Shown one piece after another: positions 46,224 to 56,219 of a DNA stretch of 64,000 bases (position 1 is the stretch's first letter; every line of letters starts with the position of its first letter). Under the pieces are notes generated by a model. The model was not told the DNA's origin. It searched no databases and worked only from the letters and a program-made list of their open reading frames with translations. The position numbers and the translations under genes were made by a program. The DNA is from Enterococcus sp. DIV2402 (lineage in GTDB: Bacteria; Bacillota; Bacilli; Lactobacillales; Enterococcaceae). The stretch lies in contig NZ_CP147251.1 of assembly GCF_017426705.2 (NCBI RefSeq), positions 602,501-666,500 of the forward strand. The letters run 5' to 3'.

Positions 46224-46934
46224 ATGTCAGCTATTATAGGTGTAATGCCATTATATGATTCAGAAAAAGAAAGTATTTGGATGCTGCCCAATTATTTAGA
46301 ATTAATTGAGAAAAATGGTGGCATTCCGCTGATTTTACCATTGACAAATAAGCAAGAGACCTTGGATTATTTCCTTCAAACTTGCGATGGTTTTTTATTT
46401 ACAGGTGGACAAGACGTCTCACCTACTCTTTATGGAGAAGCAATGCGGGAGACTTGTGGAGAAAGTTGTGTATTACGTGATGAAATGGAAACCTATTGTT
46501 TACAGCAGGCACTCGCATTAGATAAACCGATATTAGGTATTTGTCGAGGCTTGCAGTTGTTGAATGTTGTATTGGGTGGCACACTTTATCAAGATTTACC
46601 AACAGAATCTTCGAGCGCGTGTCAGCATCAAATGATTGCTCCTTATAATCGCGCTCAACATAAGGTAACGATTCTACCAGATAGCTTATTGTTTACGATT
46701 TTAGGAAAAACTCAAGTTGGAGTGAATAGTTATCATCATCAAGGAATTAAAAGATTAAGTCCCCAATTAAAAATTGCCGCAACGGCTAGTGATGGGTTGA
46801 TTGAAGCCGTTTATATGTCAAATAAACGCTTTGTTTTAGCTGTTCAATGGCATCCGGAATTTTTTGAAGCAGTTACTAAGGAGAACCAACACTTGTTGCG
46901 CTATTTTCTTGGCCGATGTGTCAGAACTACGTAA
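46224..46934 (+). CDS. Class I glutamine amidotransferase, gamma-glutamyl-GABA hydrolase (PuuD) type
   Basis: 236 residues. Catalytic Cys in ILGICRGLQLLNVVLGG (about 98-114) and the His-Glu pair in AVQWHPEFF (about 210-218) form the triad. LFTGGQDVSPTLYGE is typical of the PuuD group, which hydrolyses gamma-glutamyl amides. ATG 46224 follows AAAAGGAG. The GGDEF/HD-GYP gene begins 11 bases after its stop. Confidence 0.87.
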   Translation: MSAIIGVMPLYDSEKESIWMLPNYLELIEKNGGIPLILPLTNKQETLDYFLQTCDGFLFTGGQDVSPTLYGEAMRETCGESCVLRDEMETYCLQQALALDKPILGICRGLQLLNVVLGGTLYQDLPTESSSACQHQMIAPYNRAQHKVTILPDSLLFTILGKTQVGVNSYHHQGIKRLSPQLKIAATASDGLIEAVYMSNKRFVLAVQWHPEFFEAVTKENQHLLRYFLGRCVRTT

Positions 46935-46945
46935 AGGAGACGCGT

Positions 46946-49752
46946 ATGATACATGAGAAGAAAAAAGGAATTTATAATCTGAAAAACTTTTTTAAAAGAG
47001 AATTTAGCCGTTACAGCATGCTGATTTTAATAACGTTTATTGGCATTTTAGTTACTTTGTTGTATCTCGAAAAACGAAGAGTTGATGCCGAATACAACAA
47101 AACAGTATCGGAAATTTTAAGAGTACGAACAGAAGGGGATGCCAAGCATATTGAACATGCAATTGAAAGAAATCAAAATTCATTGCACGCTGTCGAAGCG
47201 ATGTATCAATTGCTAAAAACAGAAGGGAAAGTCTCCTCGCCAGAAGAATTTTTAAAATACCGCAACAATGATGATTCAGTTCGCCGGGTTGAATATGCCA
47301 CAATGGCAATGATTTTAAAGGATGCTGAATCAATGTTAGGAGAACAAGAAAAACAAGAAATTCCGAGTCGATTTGCAGAAGGTGAAATTGTCGTTAGCAC
47401 CATTCATTATGATGAAAAACTAGCGAATGATAGGATGACTATTTTGTTACCAATTGAAGAAGAGGGGAGTGTTATTGGAGCATTTTATTCTTATGTGAAT
47501 GTGACTGATTTATTTTTAGAAATGTATAATATTGCGATGTACTCTAGCATTAAAAGTGTCATTTTAGCAGTAGATGATAAACTGATTTATAGCGATTACG
47601 ATAAATATCAAGGCGAAAATTTACTTGATACGTTACAAACCTTGCGTCTAAATAAAACAGAAAGAGCCGAACTAAGGCAAATGATGCATGCAGATAAACT
47701 AACTAGCACAGTCATCGCACAAGCTGACAAAAATTACTATATCACTGCGGTACCGCTAAAGGTAAATGATTGGCAGCTCATCTCATTTGTACAAGATACA
47801 GATATTCTTTTAGGTTCAGAAAGTGTTTTTAATGATATGGTGCGCATCAGTAGTTTGACGCTGTTATTGACAGTCGGAGCCGCTTTGACAATCTATTTCC
47901 AGCTATTAGTAAATCGTGAGCGCTTGAAAAAAGAAACCAAACGTTTACAAGCTAGTCAGGACAAGCTACAACATGAGCAAAAAACAAAAAAGCAATGGGT
48001 CCAGCGTTGGGAGAAGTTATTCTCTGAAAGCAGTGTGCTCAATGTAATCATTAATGGTAAAACCTTGGAAATTGAAGATGTCAATCAATCAGTCATTGAT
48101 GCATTTGGAGGAGTCAGAGAAAATTTTATCGGACAAAAGCCGAACAAATTTATCTTGCTGCCTACACAAGTTTTAGAAGAAAAATTTAGAAATATTGAGA
48201 AAAGTGAGTTGCTCTTTTTAGGCGCACCCCATCGCTTAATCGATGGAACGATTAAATATTTTGACTTATATGCTTCGATTATTTTTGAAAATGACACTAA
48301 GTTGATTCATGTTGTCTCTTTTGAAACGACAGACCGTGAAAGTTATCGTGAAGAATTATTTAAAGAAAAAGAATTTTTCAAAACGACCATTCAATCGATT
48401 GGCGATGGGGTGGTCGTTACGGATGAAAAAGGCAAGATTAAAAATATGAATCGCATTTCTGAAAAATTGACAGGTTGGACACGTGACGATGTTTATGGAA
48501 AAGATTTTTCTGAAATATTTGAACTACGAAATGAATTGAACGGAAAATTAATCGAAAATCCAATTAAACAAGTTTTGCAAACGGGAAAAAGCATCGAAAT
48601 CAACCAAGCTGAACTAATCAACCGTGTGGGAAAAAGAATCCCAATTGCTGATAGTACGGCGCCAATTTATATGGATGATAATAATTTATCAGGAGTAGTG
48701 ATGGTCTTTCGAGATGTGACAGAAGAGCGGCAAACGCAACGTGAAATTGAATATCTAAGTCGCCATGATGCGATGACGGGTTTGCACAATCGTTATTCTT
48801 TAGACAGAACTGTTACTACGTTAGAAGAGAAGCAACAAGCAACTTCGGTTATTATGATTGATGTGAATGGGTTGAAAATGACGAACGATGTTTTCGGGCA
48901 TCATGTGGGCGATGAGTTGTTACGGCAAGCGAGTCGTTTGTGTGCGCAATATTGTGATGAGCAAGCTTCAGTCATTCGTTATGGTGGCGATGAATTTTTA
49001 ATTATTTTACCGAATCAAGCGATTGAGGAAGCCGAAGCGATCATTCAAAATATTCAACAAACAGAAGTCATTGTCGAAGGGAGTAACTTGCCACTTAGTT
49101 TGTCTTTAGGTTGTGCGAGCGCATCAGGAGAGGTTGGCAGTATCCATGCGGCAATTCAAGAGGCTGAAAAAAATATGTATCAACAAAAACTACTGAATAG
49201 TAAGAGTTATCGAAATGGTATTATTAGTACCTTATTATCAACGATATATGAACGAAGCTCTGAGACAGAAACGCATTCGAAGCGTTTGGAGACCTATAGT
49301 ACTGCCATAGCGCAAAAATTGGAATTATCTTCTAAAGACAAAGATGAATTAGCACTGCTGTCTCTCTTACATGATATTGGCAAAGTGGGGATTAATTTAG
49401 ATATTTTAAACAAACCAGGTAAATTGACGGAAGAAGAATGGCAAGAAATGCGTAGACATACGGAGATTGGGTATCGTATTGCCCGTGAAACGCCGGCATT
49501 TCTGAGCTGATTCTTTCTCATCATGAGCGTTGGGATGGAACTGGCTACCCACATGGATTAAAAGGGGAAGAAATTCCGTTACCTTGTCGAATTATTAGTG
49601 TAGTCGATGCCTATGATGCGATGACGCACAATCGAGTCTATCGTTTGGCAATGAGTAAAAAAGAAGCCTTGACAGAAATTAGACGGAATAAAGGAACACA
49701 GTTTGATCCAATGATTGCTCAAATTTTTATTGATTTAGTTAACGTGGAGTAA
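46946..49752 (+). pseudogene. GGDEF and HD-GYP cyclic-di-GMP protein, frameshifted near the C-terminus
   Basis: Domain order: membrane helix (about 23-42), extracellular sensor (about 43-300), second helix (about 305-327), coiled coil, two PAS segments (about 360-455 and 470-605), GGDEF domain (YGGDEF at 679-684, the intact active site), then HD-GYP (LLHDIGK with His809-Asp810). The reading frame stops at 49510 just after RIARETPAFLS. In another frame the sequence continues ISELILSHHERWDGTGYPHG to FIDLVNVE (stop 49752), the expected HD-GYP end. A one-base loss (or two-base gain) near 49493-49500 explains this. The GGDEF half could still work and the HD-GYP half would not. Start ATG 46946 follows AAAGGAG. 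Confidence 0.85.
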
Positions 49753-49764
49753 AGGAGAGAGGAA

Positions 49765-50160
49765 ATGATCGTAGAGTATGTCACTGATAAATTAATTACA
49801 CCAAATGAAATTGCTGACTTACGTCAAGCAGTGGGCTGGAATCGCTTGGAGGAAGAACTCAATCGTCTTGATTTGGCTGATTTTTTGCGAATTGCTTGCT
49901 ACGATGCGCAAAAATTAGTTGGGTTTCTTTCAGTAGTCAGCAATGGTGCAACGGATGCCTATATTCAAGATGTAATGGTCGCACCGGATTATCAAGGACA
50001 AGGAATTGGAAGCACCTTGATGACGATGGCCATTGCTAAGCTAAAAGAACAAAAAATATACATGATAAATGTTATTTATGATGACTCTTTACGCAACTAT
50101 TATGAAAAATTTGGTTTTTATTCCGTGCTGGCAGGACAAATGGCGTGCCACTATACATGA
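49765..50160 (+). CDS. GNAT-family acetyltransferase
   Basis: 131 residues. Acetyl-CoA loop DVMVAPDYQGQGIGSTLMTMAI (about 72-93) with QxxGxG. C-terminal YYEKFGFYSV is also typical. Substrate unknown. It follows the GGDEF/HD-GYP gene by 12 bases with AAGGAGAGAGG between them. Confidence 0.87.
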   Translation: MIVEYVTDKLITPNEIADLRQAVGWNRLEEELNRLDLADFLRIACYDAQKLVGFLSVVSNGATDAYIQDVMVAPDYQGQGIGSTLMTMAIAKLKEQKIYMINVIYDDSLRNYYEKFGFYSVLAGQMACHYT

Positions 50161-50193
50161 AAAAAGGAGCTTGGGTAGAAGTACCCAAACTCT
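50161..50193 (-). terminator. Terminator of the APC permease gene
   Basis: On the minus strand GAGTTTGGGTA pairs with TACCCAAGCTC (one mismatch) around a short loop, followed by CTTTTT. Confidence 0.7.
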
Positions 50194-50201
50194 AGTTGCT
50201 T

Positions 50202-51647
50202 TTATTGAATTTTTGTTTGTGAAGAACGACGTGCAATAATTGGTAAAAGAGCGCCGATTAAAAGAAAAACAACTGGGGTTAAAAGATTTGAAGTCAATTG
50301 GAACCACCATGTTTTGGAGCTTAAATCCATCTCCATCTTAGGGACAATTCCTAAAATACAAGCAAAAGCAGTGAATAAGAAGCACCATAATCCAATGGCA
50401 AAACCAATTTTGGGATTTTTGACAAATTTGTATTCAGATTGATAATTTTTTGAAGCTTTATTTAACATCATATAAGCAAAGAACACCCATAAATAACGTA
50501 AGGGCATCACGACTGAATTTAAGTTGGTCATCCATTTTACAAGCTCTTGCATACTGCTAATACCGAAAATCGGTAGCAAGATTAAAATGCTCACTAAAAT
50601 TCCTGTTAGTAAGTAACCATTTTTTAGGGTTCCTTTGGCCGTTTTCTTTCTTAACCAAGCGGGTACGTACATAGGGTCGGCATCCGCTAATAAAATTTTT
50701 AACGGTGCATCAATGGAGAAAGCTAACGCTGAAATTTGTCCAATAGTATTGGTTAGCGCATAAATAATCATTAACGTGTTTCCTACACCATAATACGCAC
50801 CTAATTTTTGGAAAGCAGTATAGGCACCATTCGCCATTAAGTCAGCTGGAATATTGTTACTAGTAAACAACATCCCCATTGCAACGGAACCTAAAATCGC
50901 GCTTAAACCAACCATCGATGCTAAGAAAATCATTCCTTTTGGAAACTCTTTGGCTGGATTTTTAGTTTGATTGACATAAGGAGAAATTTTTTCTGCTCCT
51001 CCTACTGCGAAAACCAGCATGGAAATCGTTGTAAAATAAGAAAAATCAAATTTAGGAATATAAGAGCTTAGTTTGTTCATATCAGGTGTTGCAAATTCAA
51101 TATTGGAATGAATAGCGGGTGCGCCGATTGCTAACAGGATGAATAAAATAGACATAATAAACATGGCTGTTCCAGCAAGTCCGCCAATTACTTTCAACGT
51201 TGATAAACCTTTAGTTGATAAGTAAAGAAAAGCAAGAAAAATAATTAAGCTAAGGATCGAAATAAGTTGCATAGGCATATCTGAAATAAATGTGCCATCA
51301 CGTTTGACAGCCCAACCTAAAGCAATCAAGATGCCTTGTGGTTTTTGTGCTAAATAGGGAATATGGACGACCCAATATGTCCAAGCAGCATAAAAGGCTA
51401 ACTTTTTGGTCGTGGTATTTTCAATCCATGAACTGACACCTCCGGGACTATCTTTGAAGGTTGATCCTAATTGTCCGACAATTAATGCATAGGGAATAAA
51501 GTAGAGAACGAGGATAATGATCCATGAAGTAACGACAGAAAGACCTTGTTGGGCATAGTTATTCACGACATTTCCTAATCCCCAAACCATACTAAAGGCA
51601 ATCAGCCCTACGTTGGTCCATCGCAACTGTTTTGTGTTTGCTTCCAT
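50202..51647 (-). CDS. Amino acid permease, APC superfamily (GadC/YjeM-like)
   Basis: A 481-residue permease with about 12 helices. N-terminal WTNVGLIAFSMVWGLGNVVNN and the following GLSVVTSWIIILVLYFIPYALIVGQLG match the glutamate:GABA-antiporter-like part of the family. KDSPGGVSSWIENTTTKKLAF (about 65-85) is a family loop. ATG 51647 follows AAGGAG. Substrate not determined. No decarboxylase gene is adjacent, so acid-resistance use is not supported. Confidence 0.85.
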   Translation of the reverse strand: MEANTKQLRWTNVGLIAFSMVWGLGNVVNNYAQQGLSVVTSWIIILVLYFIPYALIVGQLGSTFKDSPGGVSSWIENTTTKKLAFYAAWTYWVVHIPYLAQKPQGILIALGWAVKRDGTFISDMPMQLISILSLIIFLAFLYLSTKGLSTLKVIGGLAGTAMFIMSILFILLAIGAPAIHSNIEFATPDMNKLSSYIPKFDFSYFTTISMLVFAVGGAEKISPYVNQTKNPAKEFPKGMIFLASMVGLSAILGSVAMGMLFTSNNIPADLMANGAYTAFQKLGAYYGVGNTLMIIYALTNTIGQISALAFSIDAPLKILLADADPMYVPAWLRKKTAKGTLKNGYLLTGILVSILILLPIFGISSMQELVKWMTNLNSVVMPLRYLWVFFAYMMLNKASKNYQSEYKFVKNPKIGFAIGLWCFLFTAFACILGIVPKMEMDLSSKTWWFQLTSNLLTPVVFLLIGALLPIIARRSSQTKIQ

Positions 51648-51704
51648 TTTTGAAAACTCCTTAAATAAAATTAGTCGTATTAAAATAACAAATAATAAAA
51701 TCAA

Positions 51705-52008
51705 AATAATATTTAGTTGTTATTTTAGTACGAAGATTAATATCCTTTTCGATTATAGTCTTATCTGTACAGCCGTCAATATTTTTTAAGAAACACTCAT
51801 TTTTCTTCTAATAAATGTAAAATAATAAGGAAAAACAAGTTATTTATTAATAACAAATTATTTGGTTATTATAATTTTGTTAAAAAAATATAATATTCCA
51901 AAAAAACAAAAAATATACAAAATTTACAGCTTGTTTACTGGATATTGATTACAACTTAATAATCCTTTGTTATTTTTGAGAGGTAATAGATAGAGGAGGA
52001 AATGTTCA
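51705..52008. promoter_or_regulatory. AT-rich divergent intergenic region (APC permease / alkaline phosphatase)
   Basis: About 300 bases, strongly AT-rich. AATAACAAAT (51849-51858) and ATTTGGTTATT (51860-51870) form a near-perfect inverted repeat that could be an operator. The strong ribosome binding site GAGGAGG lies before the phosphatase. I see no PHO-box that I would defend and no RNA gene. Confidence 0.45.
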
Positions 52009-53406
52009 ATGAAAAAAAGTATGTTAGGAATGAGTTTACTTAGTTGTCTAGTCGTAGGAGGCGTTGTTTCTACAACTGTTTTAGCTAGTAGTAACAAAGA
52101 AAATGCCCCTACAGAAACGACGCAAGAACATCCTAAAAACATTATTTTTATGATTGGCGATGGTATGGGTGTTTCATATACATCTGCTTATCGCTATTTT
52201 AAAGAAGGAAATGAAAAAATTGCTCCCGATACAGTTTTTGATCGTTATTTAGTGGGACAACAAGCAACGCATCCAGAAGACCCAGAAGAAAATGTCACGG
52301 ATTCGGCCGCAGCTGCAACCGCTATGTCAGCAGGTGTAAAAACCTACAATAATGCGATTGCTGTCGATAATGATTTATCAGATACACCGACTGTTCTAGA
52401 ACGTGCCAAAGAATTAGGCAAGTCAACAGGATTGGTTGCAACTTCAGAAATTACCCATGCAACGCCGGCAGCTTTTGGCGCACACGATGAATCACGTAAA
52501 AATATGAAGGAAATAGCAGATGATTACTTTGATGATTTGACCAACAATCAGCACACCGTTGACGTTTTGTTGGGTGGTGGCTTAGATTATTTTAAACGTG
52601 AAGACCGTGATTTAGTAAAAGAATTTGAAAAAAGTGGATACAGCTACGTGACCAATAAAGATGAATTATTAAAAGATGATACTGAAAAGGTATTAGGATT
52701 GTTTGCACCAGAAGGCTTACCGAAAATGATTGATCGAAAACAAGAAACACCCTCATTAGCAGAGATGACCACGGCTGCGATTGAACGTTTGGGCCAAAAC
52801 GATGAAGGATTCTTTCTAATGGTAGAAGGAAGTCAAATTGACTGGGCAGGTCATAGTAATGATGTAGTTGGCGCGATGAGTGAAATGCAAGATTTTGAGG
52901 CAGCTTTTGAAGCAGCGATTAAATTTGCTGAAAAAGACGGCAATACTTTAGTAGTGACAACTGCCGATCATTCAACAGGAGGTTTCTCTATTGGTGCCAA
53001 TGATGAATATAATTGGTTAACTGAGCCACTTCATGCAGCAAAACGGACACCTGATTTCATGGCGAATGAAATTTTAAATGGAGCGTCTGCGAAAGAAGTC
53101 CTTGAAAAATATATTGACTTTGAACTAACCAAAGAAGAATTAGCAACGGTGACCAAAGCTGAAAAAAGCCAAGAGTTAGAAGAAATTGCCGTACCGATTC
53201 GCAAAATTTTCGATGCCCGTTCGAATACAGGTTGGACAACAGGCGGACATACAGGGGAAGATGTGAACGTCTATGCTTATGGTCCAAAATCAGAAGCATT
53301 TGCTGGACGGATTGATAATACCGATCAGGCAAAATTAATTTTCAATCTACTTGAGGGAAAAGACGGCAAAGCTAAAATTAACGACAAAGATATTCCGAAA
53401 AATTAA
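52009..53406 (+). CDS. Secreted alkaline phosphatase (PF00245 type)
   Basis: 465 residues with a signal peptide (about 1-27, ending VLAS). Motifs: IIFMIGDGMGVSY (metal Asp), NVTDSAAAATAMSAG with the nucleophile Ser99, EITHATPAAFGAH, MVEGSQIDWAGHSND and TTADHSTGG with metal ligands. The C-terminal TGGHTGEDV supplies the last His. It releases phosphate from organic esters outside the cell. The lipobox is absent, so the protein is secreted or loosely held. A terminator follows. Confidence 0.93.
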   Translation: MKKSMLGMSLLSCLVVGGVVSTTVLASSNKENAPTETTQEHPKNIIFMIGDGMGVSYTSAYRYFKEGNEKIAPDTVFDRYLVGQQATHPEDPEENVTDSAAAATAMSAGVKTYNNAIAVDNDLSDTPTVLERAKELGKSTGLVATSEITHATPAAFGAHDESRKNMKEIADDYFDDLTNNQHTVDVLLGGGLDYFKREDRDLVKEFEKSGYSYVTNKDELLKDDTEKVLGLFAPEGLPKMIDRKQETPSLAEMTTAAIERLGQNDEGFFLMVEGSQIDWAGHSNDVVGAMSEMQDFEAAFEAAIKFAEKDGNTLVVTTADHSTGGFSIGANDEYNWLTEPLHAAKRTPDFMANEILNGASAKEVLEKYIDFELTKEELATVTKAEKSQELEEIAVPIRKIFDARSNTGWTTGGHTGEDVNVYAYGPKSEAFAGRIDNTDQAKLIFNLLEGKDGKAKINDKDIPKN

Positions 53407-53425
53407 ACATTCATCCAGATAAATG

Positions 53426-53464
53426 CTTGGAAAAACGAGGTTTGTTTTTCTAAGTGTTTTTTAT
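53426..53464 (+). terminator. Terminator of the alkaline phosphatase gene
   Basis: CTTGGAAAAAC and GTTTTTCTAAG (11 bp, one G-T) around GAGGTTT, followed by TGTTTTTTAT. Confidence 0.85.
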
Positions 53465-53528
53465 GTCATTACAATTCTAGTTATCTAGGGTACTATTTTA
53501 GTAGAGAGAATTTGCGAGGAGGAGTGAC

Positions 53529-54128
53529 ATGCAAGAATTTATTTTTATTAATGGTCCAACTGGTGTGGGGAAAACGACGCTTGCTAAGAAATTGCATCAA
53601 CATTATCAAGGCGTATACATTGAACAACATATGATTCCCGATTTCTACAATTATTTGAAAGATGCCGATGAAGCCGCGTTGCTGGAAGAAAAAGTTTGTT
53701 GGGAAGCAATGTTAGCAATGGTGGAACAATTTCATGATTTAGGGTTTAAACATATTATTATTTTAGACTATGATGATATTCGTGCAAGAGAAATTCCCAG
53801 TCGTTTTAAAGGAAAGGCGTTTATTTGTTTGAAATTAATTTCGAGCGATTTTGAACAAAATAAGCAACAAATGCTACATCGTGAACCACCAGGATTAACA
53901 CATTTAGAAACTTTGATACGTGGAACTGAGAAAATTATGCAGCGTGCTTTATTACCCAATGAACGTGTGATTGATATTGCCGGTAAGACACCAGACATGG
54001 TTTTTGATGAAGCAGTTTCGTTGATTGATACGTATCAATCGCAAAAAGATTATACGTATCAACCACTTCCCGAAAATGACTTTGATTCTTGGGTTCAAAT
54101 TAAGCGAAAACGAATGGATGAATCCTAA
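53529..54128 (+). CDS. P-loop NTPase / small kinase-like protein
   Basis: 199 residues. Walker A INGPTGVGKTTLAKKLH (7-23). Mid-protein IIILDYDDIRAREIPSRFKGKAFICLKL looks like the strand carrying Walker B, and the KNQQMLHREPP-like lid follows. It resembles small AAA_33 or nucleotide-kinase-like proteins of Firmicutes; the substrate is unknown. ATG follows GAGGAGGAG. It ends directly against the convergent VOC gene. Confidence 0.8.
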   Translation: MQEFIFINGPTGVGKTTLAKKLHQHYQGVYIEQHMIPDFYNYLKDADEAALLEEKVCWEAMLAMVEQFHDLGFKHIIILDYDDIRAREIPSRFKGKAFICLKLISSDFEQNKQQMLHREPPGLTHLETLIRGTEKIMQRALLPNERVIDIAGKTPDMVFDEAVSLIDTYQSQKDYTYQPLPENDFDSWVQIKRKRMDES

Positions 54129-54518
54129 TCACTTTGGTTCTGCGACAATTTCAAGTTTAAGCCGGTCGGGATCTTCAAAGTAAAACGCATAATGCGTAGG
54201 GCCACCAGCAAAAGGATATAGCTCAGCATAAAGTTCCTGGGTACCTCGCGCAAGCAATTTTTTTCGTAAATGATTGACTTGAGACGTGCTATTTACTTGA
54301 AAAGCTAAATGGTTTAAACCGATATTTTTTCTATGATAGCCATTATTCTTATAAGCTGCTGTTACTTGTACAAAAACAATATAAGTATCTTCAAATTTAT
54401 AGCTAATGCCATTATCCCATTGCTGATAAATAGAATAATTTAATTCAGATAATAAAAAATCATAAAATTGCTGGGTTTCAGCTAAATCACGAACATATAA
54501 TTCAATATGATGAATCAT
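54129..54518 (-). CDS. VOC-family (glyoxalase-like) protein
   Basis: 129 residues with two beta-alpha-beta-beta-beta modules. MIHHIELYVRDLAETQQFYDFLL at the N-terminus and YAFYFEDPDRLKLEIV at the C-terminus carry the His and Glu metal ligands (His4, second His in GLNHLAFQV and Glu near 125). Could be a resistance protein or lyase; no function is assigned. Convergent with the kinase-like gene, whose stop abuts its own. Confidence 0.85.
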   Translation of the reverse strand: MIHHIELYVRDLAETQQFYDFLLSELNYSIYQQWDNGISYKFEDTYIVFVQVTAAYKNNGYHRKNIGLNHLAFQVNSTSQVNHLRKKLLARGTQELYAELYPFAGGPTHYAFYFEDPDRLKLEIVAEPK

Positions 54519-54581
54519 GCCATCACTCCTTTAACATTTAGTATAAAGAAAACAGTTTTGATTAGAAAGAAGGTATTCCGA

Positions 54582-54926
54582 ATGAACGTAGAAATTATGC
54601 GCTTTAAAGTTCTCGCTGGACAGACGAAGCAAGTGGATGAATGGTTAGCTTTTCTTAATGAGAACATGCAAGAAGTTTTACTTACTTTAGAAAATGAAAA
54701 AATGTACGTCGAAACAATTTTTAGAGAAGTGCTGAATGGACAAGAATTTCTTTATTGGTATTCAATACAAGGCGAAGGGGGACAAGAAGTGGAAGAGTCC
54801 ACACATTGGATTGATCAAAAACATTTAGAATATTGGAGAGCCTGTATTGATCCGGTGTTTAAACCAGTAAAATTGACCACTGAAGTAGTGATGATTCCTG
54901 ATAAAATCAGGCAGCAAATGAATTGA
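54582..54926 (+). CDS. DUF6176-like small protein
   Basis: 114 residues. VEIMRFKVLAGQTKQVDEWLAFLNEN and MYVETIFREVLNGQEFLYWYSIQGEGG are recalled as features of a conserved small family (DUF6176) with a ferredoxin-like dimeric barrel look. No catalytic assignment. The ATG 54582 follows AGAAGG. The cytidine deaminase start lies 14 bases after the stop. Confidence 0.65.
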   Translation: MNVEIMRFKVLAGQTKQVDEWLAFLNENMQEVLLTLENEKMYVETIFREVLNGQEFLYWYSIQGEGGQEVEESTHWIDQKHLEYWRACIDPVFKPVKLTTEVVMIPDKIRQQMN

Positions 54927-54940
54927 CTGGAGGAATAACA

Positions 54941-55324
54941 TTGGAGTTTACAGAACTTTATTTACAAGCAAAAAAAGCGACGAATCCTAGAAAATTATCG
55001 AAAACTGCTCAATGCGGCACAGTAGGAGCTGCGTTATTAACCGACACAGGCAATGTGTATGTGGGAATCTGTATCGATACCGCTTGTTCGATGGGATTTT
55101 GTGCAGAACATGCGGCAGTTGCCTCAATGTTGTTGGCTGGAGAAAACCATATAAAAAAACTGATTGCGGTCAATCATCAAGGGGATATTTTATCTCCATG
55201 TGGTCGTTGTCGTGAATTTTTGAGTCAAATTAGTGAAAACAATCTAGATACAGAAGTAATGGTGGGCGATAACAAGGTGGTTTTGTTGAAAGAGCTATTG
55301 CCGTATGATTGGCGAAATTTGTAA
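54941..55324 (+). CDS. Cytidine deaminase-family protein (TTG start)
   Basis: 127 residues of the zinc-dependent cytidine/blasticidin deaminase fold. Zinc and catalytic residues: Cys54 and Glu56 in FCAEHAAV and Cys87, Cys90 in PCGRCREFL. The first ligand is Cys, as in homotetrameric cytidine deaminases. The start is TTG at 54941, six bases after GGAGGA. Actual base substrate not certain. It lies 14 bases after the DUF6176-like gene. Confidence 0.85.
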   Translation: MEFTELYLQAKKATNPRKLSKTAQCGTVGAALLTDTGNVYVGICIDTACSMGFCAEHAAVASMLLAGENHIKKLIAVNHQGDILSPCGRCREFLSQISENNLDTEVMVGDNKVVLLKELLPYDWRNL

Positions 55325-55391
55325 AGCGATTTCTTGTCTTAAAAATTATAAATCGCTATACTATAATAAGTAGATAAAAGGAGGAATTACT

Positions 55392-56177
55392 ATGTCAGAA
55401 TATCAAATCCCGAAACTTTGGGAATGGAATCAAGAAGAAAAAAGCGTGTCTGGTAACCAACCAGTAGCAGGGAGCCGTTTTGAACAAAAACTTCCAGTTG
55501 GAGATAAACCGTTGCAAGTTTATTCATTAGGAACACCTAATGGGATGAAAGTCACAATTTTATTAGAGGAATTAAACGAAGCCGATGTGGCAGGTGCACA
55601 ATACGATCTGTATAAAATTAACATTGGTGCAGGCGATCAATTCGGTAGCGATTTTGTTAAAATTAATCCTAACTCTAAAATTCCCGCGATGATGGATTAT
55701 TCAGAGAATGAACCCATTCGTGTCTTTGAATCGGTGTCTATTTTGTTATACTTAGCAGAAAAATTTGGCAAATTTATGCCAACTACACTTGCTGAAAGAA
55801 CAGAATTAATGAACTGGCTGTTTTGGCAAACGGGTGCAGCTCCATTTGTTGGCGGTGGTTTTGGTCACTTCTATCATTATGCGCCTTTCCCACAAGAGTA
55901 TCCGATTGACCGTTATACGATGGAAACGAAACGTCAACTAGATTTATTAGATAAACACTTGGCAGATAATGCCTATATTAATGGAGATGAATACACCATC
56001 GCTGATATGGCAATTTGGCCTTGGTATGGTCGTTTAGTTCAAGGCGAACTATATGGCGATGCAGCTGAATTTTTACAGGCTGAAGAATACACTCATCTGA
56101 AAGCTTGGGCAGATAAAATTGCTAAACGTCCAGCTGTCAAACGCGCATTGGAAGCTGAATATAAAGAAATTAACTAA
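55392..56177 (+). CDS. YghU-like glutathione S-transferase family protein
   Basis: 261 residues. N-terminal extension then a thioredoxin-like domain (LQVYSLGTPNGMKVTILLEEL, about 46-66) and helical C-terminal domain. IKINPNSKIPAMMD holds the GST cis-Pro and ESVSILLYLAEKFGKF the conserved Ser. This matches the YghU/Ure2-like disulfide-bond oxidoreductase group. It probably reduces organic disulfides or peroxides with glutathione, which enterococci contain. It has GGAGG before the start. Confidence 0.87.
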   Translation: MSEYQIPKLWEWNQEEKSVSGNQPVAGSRFEQKLPVGDKPLQVYSLGTPNGMKVTILLEELNEADVAGAQYDLYKINIGAGDQFGSDFVKINPNSKIPAMMDYSENEPIRVFESVSILLYLAEKFGKFMPTTLAERTELMNWLFWQTGAAPFVGGGFGHFYHYAPFPQEYPIDRYTMETKRQLDLLDKHLADNAYINGDEYTIADMAIWPWYGRLVQGELYGDAAEFLQAEEYTHLKAWADKIAKRPAVKRALEAEYKEIN

Positions 56178-56180
56178 AAA

Positions 56181-56219
56181 AATAAGCAGAAAAACGTCAC
56201 GTTTTTCTGCTTATTTTTT
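56181..56219. terminator. Bidirectional terminator
   Basis: AATAAGCAGAAAAACG and CGTTTTTCTGCTTATT, a 16-bp perfect stem with loop TCA, between convergent genes. Confidence 0.93.

Noticed and set aside
46946..49752. Programmed ribosomal frameshift in the GGDEF/HD-GYP gene
   Set aside because: No slippery heptamer or downstream pseudoknot was seen near 49495; a simple indel or sequencing error explains it better.
50202..51647. GadC of a glutamate acid-resistance system
   Set aside because: No glutamate decarboxylase gene is adjacent, so only the APC family is supported.
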